The notes under the pieces were generated by a model. That model did not search any database. It worked only from the letters and a program-made list of their open reading frames with translations, and was not told the DNA's origin. This document shows positions 50,849-59,690 of a stretch of 64,000 nucleotides of DNA, piece after piece. The translations under genes and the position numbers were made by a program. The stretch is from FEN-1297 sp963834015 (lineage in GTDB: Bacteria > Bacteroidota > Ignavibacteria > Ignavibacteriales > Ignavibacteriaceae), in the NCBI GenBank assembly GCA_963834015.1, contig CAWIAG010000004.1, forward strand, positions 496,001 to 560,000, in the 5' to 3' direction. The number at the start of each line of letters is the position of its first letter. Within the stretch, counting starts at the first letter, position 1.

Positions 50849-53309
50849 ATATTTATTTCTATTATTATTATTATGTGCTTCTTTCCCTTCATTGGCGCAG
50901 AATGTTCCGGTCAGCTATAAAATACTCGGTATTACTGTAGAAGGCAACAAAACTGCCGATGCTTCTACTATTATTTCGAACAGCGGACTTAAACTGGGTG
51001 ATGAGATTCAATTAGTCGCCGATCAGAACATAATGAATGCAATAAAACAATTATGGACTTTAAATCTCTTTTCCGATATAAATGTTTATGTTGATAAACA
51101 GGTCTCTGACGGTGTCTTCCTGCTTATTAAAGTTAAAGAATATCCCAGGTATGAAAAAAGTCTCTTTTTAGGAAACGATGCGGAAAGTACAAGCGATTTG
51201 CAGGCTAAAGTTGATCTTCAGCGCGGTCAAATTCTGAAGCCGCAGGAAGAAAACAAAATTAAAAACGACATACTAAAATTGTACGAAAAAGACGGCTATT
51301 TAAATGCCCAAATTAATTTTGAAAATTTTGTCTATTATACTGCCGATACATCAAAAGAAGATATCACTGTAAAATGGAGAAATGAAAAAGATTCTACAAA
51401 TTATCAATCAGTTAAGTACGACTTGAAAGAAAATTCTTATCTAAATCTCATTGATAAAATTAAAGACAGAATTTTGTTGGTGATAAAAATTAATGAAAAT
51501 CAAAAAGTTAAAGTACGGCATATCGTATTTAAAGGTAATAAATCTTTCTTAGATAGCGATCTGAAAGGTGCACTGGATAATACTGAGGAAGCTAAATGGT
51601 GGAAATTCTGGAGTAGTGCGGACTTTGATCCTCAAAAATTTGAGGATGATAAAAAATCTCTTACAACTTTCTATCAGAAAAACGGTTACAGGGATGCCCA
51701 GGTTATTTCAGATTCCCTGATTTATTCAAATGATAAAAAGGATCTTACTATTTTAATCCAGGTATATGAAGGAACTCAATACTTTCTAAGAAATATTACC
51801 TGGGAAGGCGGCAGTGATATACCTGAAAAAATATTGGTTGAGCGGTTGAATTTTAAAACCGGGGACGTCTACGATTATCCTAAATTCGAACAAAATCTGC
51901 ACGGTAATAAAGACCAGAATGATGTTGCGTCACTTTATTTAGATAATGGTTACCTGATGTTTAACCTGAAAACTACAGAAAATAAAGTCGGCTCTGATTC
52001 AATGGATGTAAATATCCATATAGATGAACACAACCAGTTTAGAGTTGGAAAAGTTATAATTGCCGGAAATGATAAAACTAAAGACAAAGTTATTCGTCGT
52101 GAACTTTATACTATCCCCGGAGAATTCTTCAACAGGGCCCTCCTTTTAAGAAGCATTCAACAGTTGGCGAATTTAAAATATTTTAATTCGGAAAAATTAT
52201 ATGGTGCCGACGGAATAAATACTTCACTCAAAAACGATAGTACCGTAATTGTTACCTTCAATGTTGAAGAAAAATCAAGCGATTATTTAAATGCTTCTGT
52301 AGGTTATAGCGGAAGTTACGGATTCAGCGGTTCAATGGGTATTACACTCTCAAATTTTTCCCTGGATCAACCCTTTTCATTGGGCGGTGGACAAATATTG
52401 AGCTTTAACTGGCAGTTTGGAGTAAGTAATATTTATAGAACTTTTACACTGGGATTTACCGAACCCTGGTTTATGGATTCTCCTACTATGGTCGGGGTTG
52501 AAGTTTTTGATACCAGGCAGGAATATGTTTATGATATGAGCGAGGCCGGAGCAGATGCAAAAGTTGGTCGCAGATTAAGGTGGCCGGATGATTATTTTTA
52601 CATCCAGGGTATGTTAAGGTATCAGTATAATGATATTCTTGACGGGGCAGGTGTTTACTCTACCGGTGTCACTCATCAGTATACAGCCGGTGTAACTTTA
52701 AGCAGGAAAAATATTGATAATCCGGTTTTCCCTTCCACCGGTTCCAATGTTTCTTTGGACGGGCAACTATCAGGTGGCTGGCTATTGCCCGGAAATCTTA
52801 ACTATTATAAAATCAGTTTTCTTACCGAATGGTACAAACAGTTGCTTAATACCAATAGGATAACATGGTATACGGCTACCGAAATGGATTATATCCACGA
52901 ATTGGATGCATTTACTTCAACACATATAAATCCCTTCGAACGGTTTATGATGGGCGGTAATGGGCTTGAGATTGCTACTGTCCCTCTAAGAGGATATGAC
53001 GACAGGTCAATCGGACCTCCAAGCGGCGGCGATGTTGCAATAAGATATACAACTGAAATTCGTGTTGCTGTCACCTTGGAACCTGTACCCTTGTATCTTC
53101 TGACTTTTGCTGAAGCCGGTAATGTATTCCTTAATATTGAGCATACTGATCCGTTTGAGTTGAGGCGTGCTGCAGGTGTCGGTGCCAGAATTATGATAAA
53201 TCCGATCGGACTAATCGGATTCGATTTGGGCTATGGTTTTGATAGACAAGCGGTTAATGGCAAAACCCCGGCATGGTTATTTGCTTTCCAATTTGGTAAA
53301 GGATTTTAA
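50817..53309 (+). CDS. bamA: Outer-membrane protein assembly factor BamA
   Basis: An 830-residue Omp85 protein. A signal peptide (YLFLLLLLCASFPSLAQN) spans about residues 12-29. Periplasmic POTRA repeats fill about 30-440; GNKTADASTIISNSGLKLGD, FKGNKSFLDSDLKGAL and IAGNDKTKDKVIRRELYTIPGE show the POTRA pattern. The C-terminal barrel (about 450-830) includes LRGYDDRSIGPPSGG, corresponding to the conserved loop 6 VRGF/Y motif, and ends in Phe (FGKGF), the usual barrel-terminal signal. It inserts beta-barrel proteins into the outer membrane. It lies between uppS and two OmpH chaperones. Confidence 0.95.
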   Translation: MFQAFLKKQTKYLFLLLLLCASFPSLAQNVPVSYKILGITVEGNKTADASTIISNSGLKLGDEIQLVADQNIMNAIKQLWTLNLFSDINVYVDKQVSDGVFLLIKVKEYPRYEKSLFLGNDAESTSDLQAKVDLQRGQILKPQEENKIKNDILKLYEKDGYLNAQINFENFVYYTADTSKEDITVKWRNEKDSTNYQSVKYDLKENSYLNLIDKIKDRILLVIKINENQKVKVRHIVFKGNKSFLDSDLKGALDNTEEAKWWKFWSSADFDPQKFEDDKKSLTTFYQKNGYRDAQVISDSLIYSNDKKDLTILIQVYEGTQYFLRNITWEGGSDIPEKILVERLNFKTGDVYDYPKFEQNLHGNKDQNDVASLYLDNGYLMFNLKTTENKVGSDSMDVNIHIDEHNQFRVGKVIIAGNDKTKDKVIRRELYTIPGEFFNRALLLRSIQQLANLKYFNSEKLYGADGINTSLKNDSTVIVTFNVEEKSSDYLNASVGYSGSYGFSGSMGITLSNFSLDQPFSLGGGQILSFNWQFGVSNIYRTFTLGFTEPWFMDSPTMVGVEVFDTRQEYVYDMSEAGADAKVGRRLRWPDDYFYIQGMLRYQYNDILDGAGVYSTGVTHQYTAGVTLSRKNIDNPVFPSTGSNVSLDGQLSGGWLLPGNLNYYKISFLTEWYKQLLNTNRITWYTATEMDYIHELDAFTSTHINPFERFMMGGNGLEIATVPLRGYDDRSIGPPSGGDVAIRYTTEIRVAVTLEPVPLYLLTFAEAGNVFLNIEHTDPFELRRAAGVGARIMINPIGLIGFDLGYGFDRQAVNGKTPAWLFAFQFGKGF

Positions 53310-53342
53310 TAGATATTTATTTGATTGAAAGGTGATTAAAAA

Positions 53343-53870
53343 GTGAAAAAATACATTTTAATAATTGCAATCCTGTGTGCCGGTTCTGCTTTTCTTTCAG
53401 CTCAAACACAGAAACTGGGTTATGTTGATTCGCAGGTTATTCTTGCACAGTTTCCTGAAGCTATTAAAGCGCAGGGAGATTTGGACGCAATTTCCAAATC
53501 CTGGTCGAATCATCTCGATAGCTTGCGTGCAGATTATCAACAAGCCCTTGCAAACTATCAAAAAAAAGCAGCCCTTATGCCTGATAATCAAAAACAGACG
53601 GCGCAGCAAAAATTAGTGAACCAGGAAAATGACGTTGTAAATTACAACAGAGAAAAATTTGCTCAGGGAACAGGTGAAATCTATAAAAAGCAGGACGAAA
53701 TATTTGGACCTGTGAAAAGCAAAATATATAAAGCCATTAAAGTGGTTGCCATTAAAGAAGATGTAAAATTTGTATTTGATAAGGCCGGTGATGTTGTATT
53801 ACTTTATGCGGATTCTTCATCCGATCTGACTTACAAGGTACTTGACTATTTGAAAACCGGCGGCAATTAA
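53343..53870 (+). CDS. OmpH/Skp family periplasmic chaperone (copy 1)
   Basis: A 175-residue protein with a signal peptide (MKKYILIIAILCAGSAFLSA) followed by LGYVDSQVILAQFPEA, then a long coiled-coil (about residues 45-125) rich in Gln, Lys and Asp, and a terminal KFVFDKAGDVVLLYAD block. Skp/OmpH trimers hold unfolded outer-membrane proteins for delivery to BamA. The start codon is GTG at 53343, after GAAAGGTG. It follows bamA by 33 bases, a conserved arrangement. Confidence 0.88.
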   Translation: MKKYILIIAILCAGSAFLSAQTQKLGYVDSQVILAQFPEAIKAQGDLDAISKSWSNHLDSLRADYQQALANYQKKAALMPDNQKQTAQQKLVNQENDVVNYNREKFAQGTGEIYKKQDEIFGPVKSKIYKAIKVVAIKEDVKFVFDKAGDVVLLYADSSSDLTYKVLDYLKTGGN

Positions 53871-54103
53871 TTCTTTTTGCACTCTTTACGGCTATATTAT
53901 ATCTGCTTTTGTCAATACTGTTTGTATACTTGCTCTTAAGGTTGAATGCAAAAGAGATTAAAAATACTGAATTTTTGCTAAGGTTGGGTTGGTTTTAAAA
54001 TAATTTATGAATATGATAGCAACAATAGTCGAGGGTAAAATTATTATTTCTACATTCTTTTAAAATAATCTACAAAGTAACAAAATCATATTAAGGAGTT
54101 AAT

Positions 54104-54625
54104 ATGAAAAAAATAATTTTATCAATAATACTATACGTCTTTATTTGCACGGGTTTTTCATATAGTCAGCTTAAAATTGGTTATATCGACTCTAAAACTA
54201 TCTTAAGTAAGCTTCCGGACGCCCAGGATGCACGCCAAAAGCTTGACGCAATTATCAAAGATTGGCAGACAGCGCTTAAAAAATTGGTTGATCAAAAAAA
54301 AGAAAAACAAGAAGATTATGATAAACGTAAATTAATACTGACCGAACAAACCCGCACCGAACTTGAAGACCAGATAAAGAATTTGGATCAACAGATAACA
54401 GAATACCGAGATCAAAAATTCGGAGCCAACGGTGAATTGTTTAAACAACAGGAAGAATTGATGAAACCGGTTCAGAATAAAATTTTTACCGCAATTCAGG
54501 CTGTAGCAAATGATGAAAGCCTTGACTTTGTTTTCGACAGAAGTAATGCTGCTGTCTTACTGTATGCAAAAGATAAGTACGACGTAACTTCGTTAGTTAT
54601 GGATAAATTAAAACTTCAACAATAA
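54104..54625 (+). CDS. OmpH/Skp family periplasmic chaperone (copy 2)
   Basis: A 173-residue paralogue of the preceding gene: signal peptide (IILSIILYVFICTGFSYS), LKIGYIDSKTILSKLPDAQ, a coiled-coil region (KKLVDQKKEKQEDYDKRKLI) and LDFVFDRSNAAVLLYAKD, each matching a segment of copy 1. A 233-base AT-rich spacer separates them, while lpxD follows four bases after its stop. GGAG precedes the ATG. Tandem OmpH genes before lpxD are common in Bacteroidota-like genomes, and the two may handle different clients or form mixed trimers. Confidence 0.88.
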   Translation: MKKIILSIILYVFICTGFSYSQLKIGYIDSKTILSKLPDAQDARQKLDAIIKDWQTALKKLVDQKKEKQEDYDKRKLILTEQTRTELEDQIKNLDQQITEYRDQKFGANGELFKQQEELMKPVQNKIFTAIQAVANDESLDFVFDRSNAAVLLYAKDKYDVTSLVMDKLKLQQ

Positions 54626-54629
54626 ATTT

Positions 54630-55703
54630 ATGATAATTAACCTTACCGAAATTGCAAGTCTCATTGACGGGAAGATAACCGGAAACTATAATATAAAAAT
54701 TTTGAATCTCGCAAAAATTGAAGAAGCCGGTCCCGGTGATCTGACTTTTTTATATCTTAAGCATTATGAAAAATTTTTTGCAAGTACTAAAGCTTCTGCA
54801 ATATTAGTAAAACCCGGCTTTAATAAATCACGTAATGATATTGCATATATCGAAGTTAACGATCCGAATAAAGCCTTTTCAAAAATTCTTATCCGGTATT
54901 TTTCTCCGGAATTTCCTTTAACCGGTATTGATATTTCGGCATCTGTTCACCCTTTGGCTGTTATTGGCAAAAATGTTGCAATTGGTAAAAATGTAGTCGT
55001 TTCCGCAGGTTGTAGAATAAATGATAACGTTAAAATATTTCACAATACTGTCCTTCTTGAAGATGTAATTGTTGACAGCGGCACTCTTATTTTCCAAAAT
55101 GTTAGTATAAGAGAGAAGGTTAAAATAGGAAAAAGGGTTATAATACATCCGGGGGCTGTGTTGGGTTCTGATGGTTTTGGGTTTTTTACAGATGAAAAAG
55201 GGATTTACAAGAAAATACCTCAAATTGGTAATGTTGTATTGGAAGATGACGTCGAGATTGGTGCAAATGTTACAATAGATCGGGCTGCCTTTGGCTCAAC
55301 CGTAATAAAAAGAGGTACTAAACTTGATAACCTTGTCCAGATCGCTCATAACGTTGTGGTTGGCGAAGATACCGTAATTTCTGCGCAAACGGGAATTTCC
55401 GGCAGCGCCAAAATAGGCAATCATTGTATTCTTGCCGGTCAGGTTGGCCTTATAGGGCATATAGAAATTGGTGATAATGTTATCCTTTTGGCTCAATCCG
55501 GTATTTCAAAATCTTTAACCAAACCGGGCCAGTATTTTGGATCGCCTGCAAGGGAGGCAAGAATAGCTATGAAACAGGAGGCTTATATTAGAAATCTTCC
55601 GGAGTATCTTGAAAGAATAAAACAATTAGAACAACAGGTTAAAACCTTAACTGAAGAATTTAAAAAATCAAATAATTCTCTGCCAGAAAAGCCGGATAAA
55701 TAA
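54630..55703 (+). CDS. lpxD: UDP-3-O-(3-hydroxyacyl)glucosamine N-acyltransferase
   Basis: A 357-residue lipid A enzyme (third step): N-acylation of UDP-3-O-acylglucosamine with 3-hydroxyacyl-ACP. The N-terminal uridine-binding domain has the typical GDLTFLYLKHYEKF segment. A left-handed beta-helix of hexapeptide repeats runs from about residue 110 to 300, with VVLEDDVEIGANVTIDRAAF and DNLVQIAHNVVVGEDTVI; the His in IAHNV is the expected catalytic residue. The tail forms a coiled-coil. It lies directly after OmpH copy 2. Confidence 0.94.
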   Translation: MIINLTEIASLIDGKITGNYNIKILNLAKIEEAGPGDLTFLYLKHYEKFFASTKASAILVKPGFNKSRNDIAYIEVNDPNKAFSKILIRYFSPEFPLTGIDISASVHPLAVIGKNVAIGKNVVVSAGCRINDNVKIFHNTVLLEDVIVDSGTLIFQNVSIREKVKIGKRVIIHPGAVLGSDGFGFFTDEKGIYKKIPQIGNVVLEDDVEIGANVTIDRAAFGSTVIKRGTKLDNLVQIAHNVVVGEDTVISAQTGISGSAKIGNHCILAGQVGLIGHIEIGDNVILLAQSGISKSLTKPGQYFGSPAREARIAMKQEAYIRNLPEYLERIKQLEQQVKTLTEEFKKSNNSLPEKPDK

Positions 55704-55780
55704 TATTTTGTGATATTTGCTGAAAGTAGCACTTTATTTTTCGGCTCATTTAATTGTATTTAAAAACTCATCTTGCTATT

Positions 55781-55809
55781 TTGACACGCTAATTCCGGCA
55801 AATTTAAAT
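55781..55809 (+). promoter_or_regulatory. Possible promoter ahead of lpxC/fabZ
   Basis: TTGACA (55781-55786), a 17-base spacer, and a weak -10 TTAAAT (55804-55809), 31 bases before the lpxC/fabZ ATG in the 136-base lpxD-lpxC gap. The -10 matches poorly, so this is tentative. Confidence 0.3.
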
Positions 55810-55839
55810 TTTTATTTCAGAATAATGGATAAATAATAG

Positions 55840-57261
55840 ATGTTAGAATTACAAAGAACGATCGCACAACCTGTTTCTATGTCCGGAATTGGACTGCATA
55901 CCGGCACATCATGTACAATGACATTCAAACCCGCACCAGAAAATTACGGTATTAGATTTGTCAGAATAGATTTAGGAGGAAACCCGGAAATACCGGCCAC
56001 GGCCGATAATGTAGTTGATGTATCGCGGGGAACAACTTTAGGTATAGGTGGTGCAAAAGTTTATACTGTTGAGCATGTCCTTGCTGCCGTTGTTGGGTTA
56101 CAAATTGATAATATTATAATTGAATTGGACGGAATTGAACCTCCTGTTGGTGATGGCAGTTCCGCGCTTTTTGTGGAACAACTTCTGAAAGCAGGTTTTA
56201 TTCAACAGGATGCGCCAAAAGATTATTTAATTATAGACCAAACTGTAACCTACCATAATGAAGAAAATCAAATTGATATTGTTGCGCTCCCCCTGGATAA
56301 TTATAGGGCAACGGTTATGGTTGATTATCAAAATCCGGCGCTCGGAAGCCAGCATACCGGGCTGTTTGATCTCGAAAAAGAATTTATTTCGGAATTTGCT
56401 CCGGCAAGAACCTTCTGCTTCCTCAGCGAAGTTGAAGAACTTGCTGATTTAGGATTAATAAAGGGCGGTGATATTGATAATGCGGTTGTTATTATTGATA
56501 GAAATCCTGACGAAAATGAACTGGATAAACTAGGGAAAAAACTGGGTATAAAAGATAAAGTTATTCTCGGTACCAACGGTATTTTGAACAATAAAGAGCT
56601 AAGATTTAAAAATGAACCCGCCAGGCATAAATTACTTGACCTTTTGGGTGATTTGGCTTTGATCGGTGCCCCTATAAAGGCGCAGATTTTAGCTGCCAGG
56701 CCGGGCCATAGGGCAAATGTTGAATTTGCCAAACAAATTAGAAAATTATATCAACAAAAAAAGCTTGTAAAGAAATTCCAGTTTGTGAAAAAAGAAGGAA
56801 TTGTCTTTGATACAAGTGCAATTGAACGAATTCTTCCACACCGCTTCCCCTTTCTGCTCGTTGATAAAATTATTCATCTTGAACTGGATAAAAAAGTTAT
56901 TGGAGTAAAGTCTGTAACTATTAATGAACCTTTTTTCCAGGGGCATTTCCCCGGCCAGCCCATTATGCCCGGAGTGCTTATTCTGGAAGCTTTAGCTCAA
57001 ACCGGCGGAATTCTTCTTTTAAATTCTTTCCCTGATCCGGAAGAAAAACTTGTTTTATTTATGCAGATAAACAATGCAAAATTTAGAAAACAGGTAATGC
57101 CGGGCGATCAACTTTTTCTTGAAGTAGAATTGACAAATAAAAAAAGCAAGGTCGTCAAAATGTACGGCAGAGCTTTTGTTAATGATAACCTTGTGGCAGA
57201 AGCGGAATTTACGGCTGCTATTGTAGATAGAGAAAATAAAACCGGGGATAATAAGGAATAA
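55840..57261 (+). CDS. lpxC/fabZ: LpxC-FabZ fusion: UDP-3-O-acyl-GlcNAc deacetylase and 3-hydroxyacyl-ACP dehydratase
   Basis: A 473-residue bifunctional protein. Residues 1-about 310 are LpxC, the zinc deacetylase of the committed lipid A step: MSGIGLHTG, VEHVLAAVVG (zinc His), GDGSSALF, FAPARTFCF, RHKLLDLLGDLALIG (zinc His and Asp) and RPGHRANVEFA (catalytic His). Residues about 325-465 are FabZ, dehydrating 3-hydroxyacyl-ACP: LPHRFPFLLVDKI and GHFPGQPIMPGVLILEA, with the hot-dog His and Glu. The fusion is typical of Bacteroidota and Chlorobi relatives. Both enzymes use 3-hydroxyacyl-ACP metabolism, so the fusion may balance lipid A against fatty acids. The stop abuts the lpxA ATG. Confidence 0.96.
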   Translation: MLELQRTIAQPVSMSGIGLHTGTSCTMTFKPAPENYGIRFVRIDLGGNPEIPATADNVVDVSRGTTLGIGGAKVYTVEHVLAAVVGLQIDNIIIELDGIEPPVGDGSSALFVEQLLKAGFIQQDAPKDYLIIDQTVTYHNEENQIDIVALPLDNYRATVMVDYQNPALGSQHTGLFDLEKEFISEFAPARTFCFLSEVEELADLGLIKGGDIDNAVVIIDRNPDENELDKLGKKLGIKDKVILGTNGILNNKELRFKNEPARHKLLDLLGDLALIGAPIKAQILAARPGHRANVEFAKQIRKLYQQKKLVKKFQFVKKEGIVFDTSAIERILPHRFPFLLVDKIIHLELDKKVIGVKSVTINEPFFQGHFPGQPIMPGVLILEALAQTGGILLLNSFPDPEEKLVLFMQINNAKFRKQVMPGDQLFLEVELTNKKSKVVKMYGRAFVNDNLVAEAEFTAAIVDRENKTGDNKE

Positions 57262-58038
57262 ATGAATACTATTCATCCTACTGCTATTGTTAGCAGTAAA
57301 GCTGAACTTGGTAACAATGTTACCATTCTTCCCTATTCAATAATTGAAGACAATGTTGTAATAGGAGATAACTGTATAATTGGCCCGGGTGCAGTGATTT
57401 ATAACGGCGCAAGAATCGGCAACCGTGTCCGTATTCACCAGTCTGCTTCAGTTGCCAATGTACCGCAGGACTTGAAATTCGCAAACGAAGAATCGGTTTT
57501 TATAATTGGCGACGATACTGTGATCAGAGAATTTGTTGCACTTCACCGCGGAACTAAAGATACCGGTTTTTCACAGATAGGTAGTAACTGCCTTCTTATG
57601 GCCTATTCACATGTTGCACACGATTGTAAAATCGGTAATAATTGTATTCTTGCAAATGGTGTTCAAATTGCCGGCCACGTTACAATTGAAGATTATGTTA
57701 TTATCGGCGGCTTAACGCCCGTTCACCAGTTTTGCATTGTCGGCCAGCATGCTATGATCGGCGGCGGATTTAGAGCTGTACAAGATGTTCCGCCATATAT
57801 ACTTGCCGCAAATGAACCTTTGGAATTTAAAGGACTTAATCTTGTCGGACTTCGCCGGCGCGGTTTCGCACATGCTGATATTGAGGCTTTGAAAAAAGCG
57901 TATGGCTATATTTATAGTAAGGAATTCAATGTAACCCAGGCAAAAGAGAAAATTGTAAATGAATTAGGGGATAATTTATTAGTAAAAAATGTTTTGGATT
58001 TTCTAAGCAGAAGCAAACGGGGTCTCATAGGTAAATGA
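57262..58038 (+). CDS. lpxA: UDP-N-acetylglucosamine O-acyltransferase
   Basis: A 258-residue hexapeptide acyltransferase for the first lipid A step. It begins with IHPTAIVSSKAELGNNVTI and contains repeated beta-helix turns, the active-site His region LMAYSHVAHDCKIGNNC (about residues 112-128), and GGLTPVHQFCIVGQHAMIGGG. Its helical C-terminal domain (RRRGFAHADIEALKKAYG) is complete. It starts with no gap after lpxC/fabZ and overlaps the next gene by four bases. Confidence 0.96.
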   Translation: MNTIHPTAIVSSKAELGNNVTILPYSIIEDNVVIGDNCIIGPGAVIYNGARIGNRVRIHQSASVANVPQDLKFANEESVFIIGDDTVIREFVALHRGTKDTGFSQIGSNCLLMAYSHVAHDCKIGNNCILANGVQIAGHVTIEDYVIIGGLTPVHQFCIVGQHAMIGGGFRAVQDVPPYILAANEPLEFKGLNLVGLRRRGFAHADIEALKKAYGYIYSKEFNVTQAKEKIVNELGDNLLVKNVLDFLSRSKRGLIGK

Positions 58039-58808
58039 ATTGGCGGTTTATAAATACCGGCTTCAATTCGGGAAAATTTAACATGGCTTTTGATGTTTCG
58101 CTTGCGGATAACCATAAACCTGGTGAAGCTGTGCTCAGGTTATACCGGTGGAAACCGTATTGTATTTCTCTTGGTGCAAATCAAAGTTTTGATACAATCA
58201 ACATAAAAAAAGCTGCAGACGACAAAATTGATGTTGTTAAAAGGCCTACCGGTGGAAGAGCTGTTCTTCATTCGGAAGAATTAACGTATTCAGTAGTTAT
58301 GCCCATTGAACATGATTCTTCTTCAAAAATGATTTTTTTTGAAATTAACAAGGCTATTTCCGAAGGGCTTGCCCTTTATAATAATATGCTCTCATCTGTT
58401 GATCTTGAAAAATCCCAGCCGGATTTTAAAAAATATTATAAAGAAGAATATAGCGCTGCATGTTTTGCCGCCCCGGCAAAAAACGAATTGAAATTTAACG
58501 GCAAAAAACTGGCAGGAAGCGCACAAAGAAAACTGGGCAATGTTTTGTTGCAACATGGGTCAATTTTGTGCGGAGATTTTCATAAAAATATTGTAGATTA
58601 TCTGGTTGTTAATTCAGAAAATTTTGACAAAGTAAAATCACTGCTTGATTATACTGCCGATTTATTTTCCATAACGGGCCGGGAGGTTAATTATGACTTT
58701 TTGGCGCAATGTGTTGCACGCGGTTTCGAATCTTATTTTAACTCGAATCTTATTGAAATAAAGGATGATGAACTTTTTGAACATGTTGATATAAATAGTA
58801 TAAAATAA
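58035..58808 (+). CDS. Lipoate ligase/octanoyltransferase family protein (LipM-like)
   Basis: A 257-residue BPL_LPL-family protein. KRPTGGRAVLHSEELTYSVV (about residues 72-91) contains the RRxGGGxVxHxxxxLxYS-type acyl-binding motif. SAACFAAPAKNELKFNGKKL gives a Cys in the position of the acyl-enzyme Cys of LipM octanoyltransferases, followed by GSAQRKLGNVLLQHGSI. LipM moves octanoate from ACP to a lipoyl domain; a lipoate ligase role is the alternative. It starts four bases inside lpxA, oddly placed among lipid A genes, possibly because both draw on acyl-ACP. Confidence 0.8.
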   Translation: MNWRFINTGFNSGKFNMAFDVSLADNHKPGEAVLRLYRWKPYCISLGANQSFDTINIKKAADDKIDVVKRPTGGRAVLHSEELTYSVVMPIEHDSSSKMIFFEINKAISEGLALYNNMLSSVDLEKSQPDFKKYYKEEYSAACFAAPAKNELKFNGKKLAGSAQRKLGNVLLQHGSILCGDFHKNIVDYLVVNSENFDKVKSLLDYTADLFSITGREVNYDFLAQCVARGFESYFNSNLIEIKDDELFEHVDINSIK

Positions 58809-58834
58809 TTTTAAATAATTAAAATTGAAATAAT

Positions 58835-59650
58835 ATGAGCACTGAACAAATAATTAAAAGAGTAACTACAAAAACACTTGAACTGTTGAAGAAGAAGGGT
58901 ATAAAAATATCAGTTCTGACTGCTTACGATTTTATTACTGCTAAAATTCTTGATGAAGCCGGTATTGATATAATACTAGTTGGTGATTCACTGGCAAATG
59001 TATTCCAGGGAATTGAGACTACGCTGCCCGTTACAATGGATGAAATGATCTATCATGCAAAAGCGGTTGCCCGGGCAATAAACAGGGCCATGCTTGTCGT
59101 GGATTTACCATTTATGTCTTACCAGTTGAGCCCTGATGAAGGCTTCAGAAATGCAGGCAGAATTATGAAAGAAACTTCTGCAGGCGCTGTTAAACTTGAA
59201 GGCGGTGTCAGAGTTGCTGAAACAATTAAAAAAATTACTGATGCCGGTATTCCTGTCATGGGACATATCGGCTTAACTCCTCAGAGTATCAGGCAATTTG
59301 GAAGTTACAGGGAGCGTGGAAAAAATGAAAAAGAAGCGAACGATATTTTACTGGATGCAAAAGCGGTTGAAGAAGCAGGCGCTTATGCGGTTGTTATTGA
59401 AAAAATTCCTGCATTATTAGCAAAAAAAATTACTGAACAAATTAAAATTCCTACTATCGGGATTGGTGCCGGTGTGCACTGTGATGGTCAGGTTCTTGTT
59501 ACTCCGGATATGTTGGGCCTAAATGTGGATTTTCATCCAAGGTTTGTAAGGTATTATTCTAATCAGGCTGAATTAATTTCCGAAGCAGTGAAAAAATATA
59601 TCGGGGATGTTAAATCTGCTAATTTCCCTTCTGAAGAAGAAAGCTACTAA
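58835..59650 (+). CDS. panB: 3-methyl-2-oxobutanoate hydroxymethyltransferase
   Basis: A 271-residue TIM-barrel enzyme converting 2-oxoisovalerate and methylene-tetrahydrofolate to ketopantoate, the first pantothenate/CoA step. SVLTAYDFITAKILDEAGID, LVGDSLANVFQGIETTLPVT (metal Asp), VVDLPFMSYQ, AVKLEGG, PVMGHIGLTPQS and IGIGAGVHCDGQVLVTPDML are conserved blocks including catalytic Glu and metal residues. It is normal length and follows the LipM-like gene by 26 bases. Confidence 0.96.
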   Translation: MSTEQIIKRVTTKTLELLKKKGIKISVLTAYDFITAKILDEAGIDIILVGDSLANVFQGIETTLPVTMDEMIYHAKAVARAINRAMLVVDLPFMSYQLSPDEGFRNAGRIMKETSAGAVKLEGGVRVAETIKKITDAGIPVMGHIGLTPQSIRQFGSYRERGKNEKEANDILLDAKAVEEAGAYAVVIEKIPALLAKKITEQIKIPTIGIGAGVHCDGQVLVTPDMLGLNVDFHPRFVRYYSNQAELISEAVKKYIGDVKSANFPSEEESY

Positions 59651-59690
59651 TGGATATTTTATCTGTCCGTTTATGAAATCCTGAATATCT

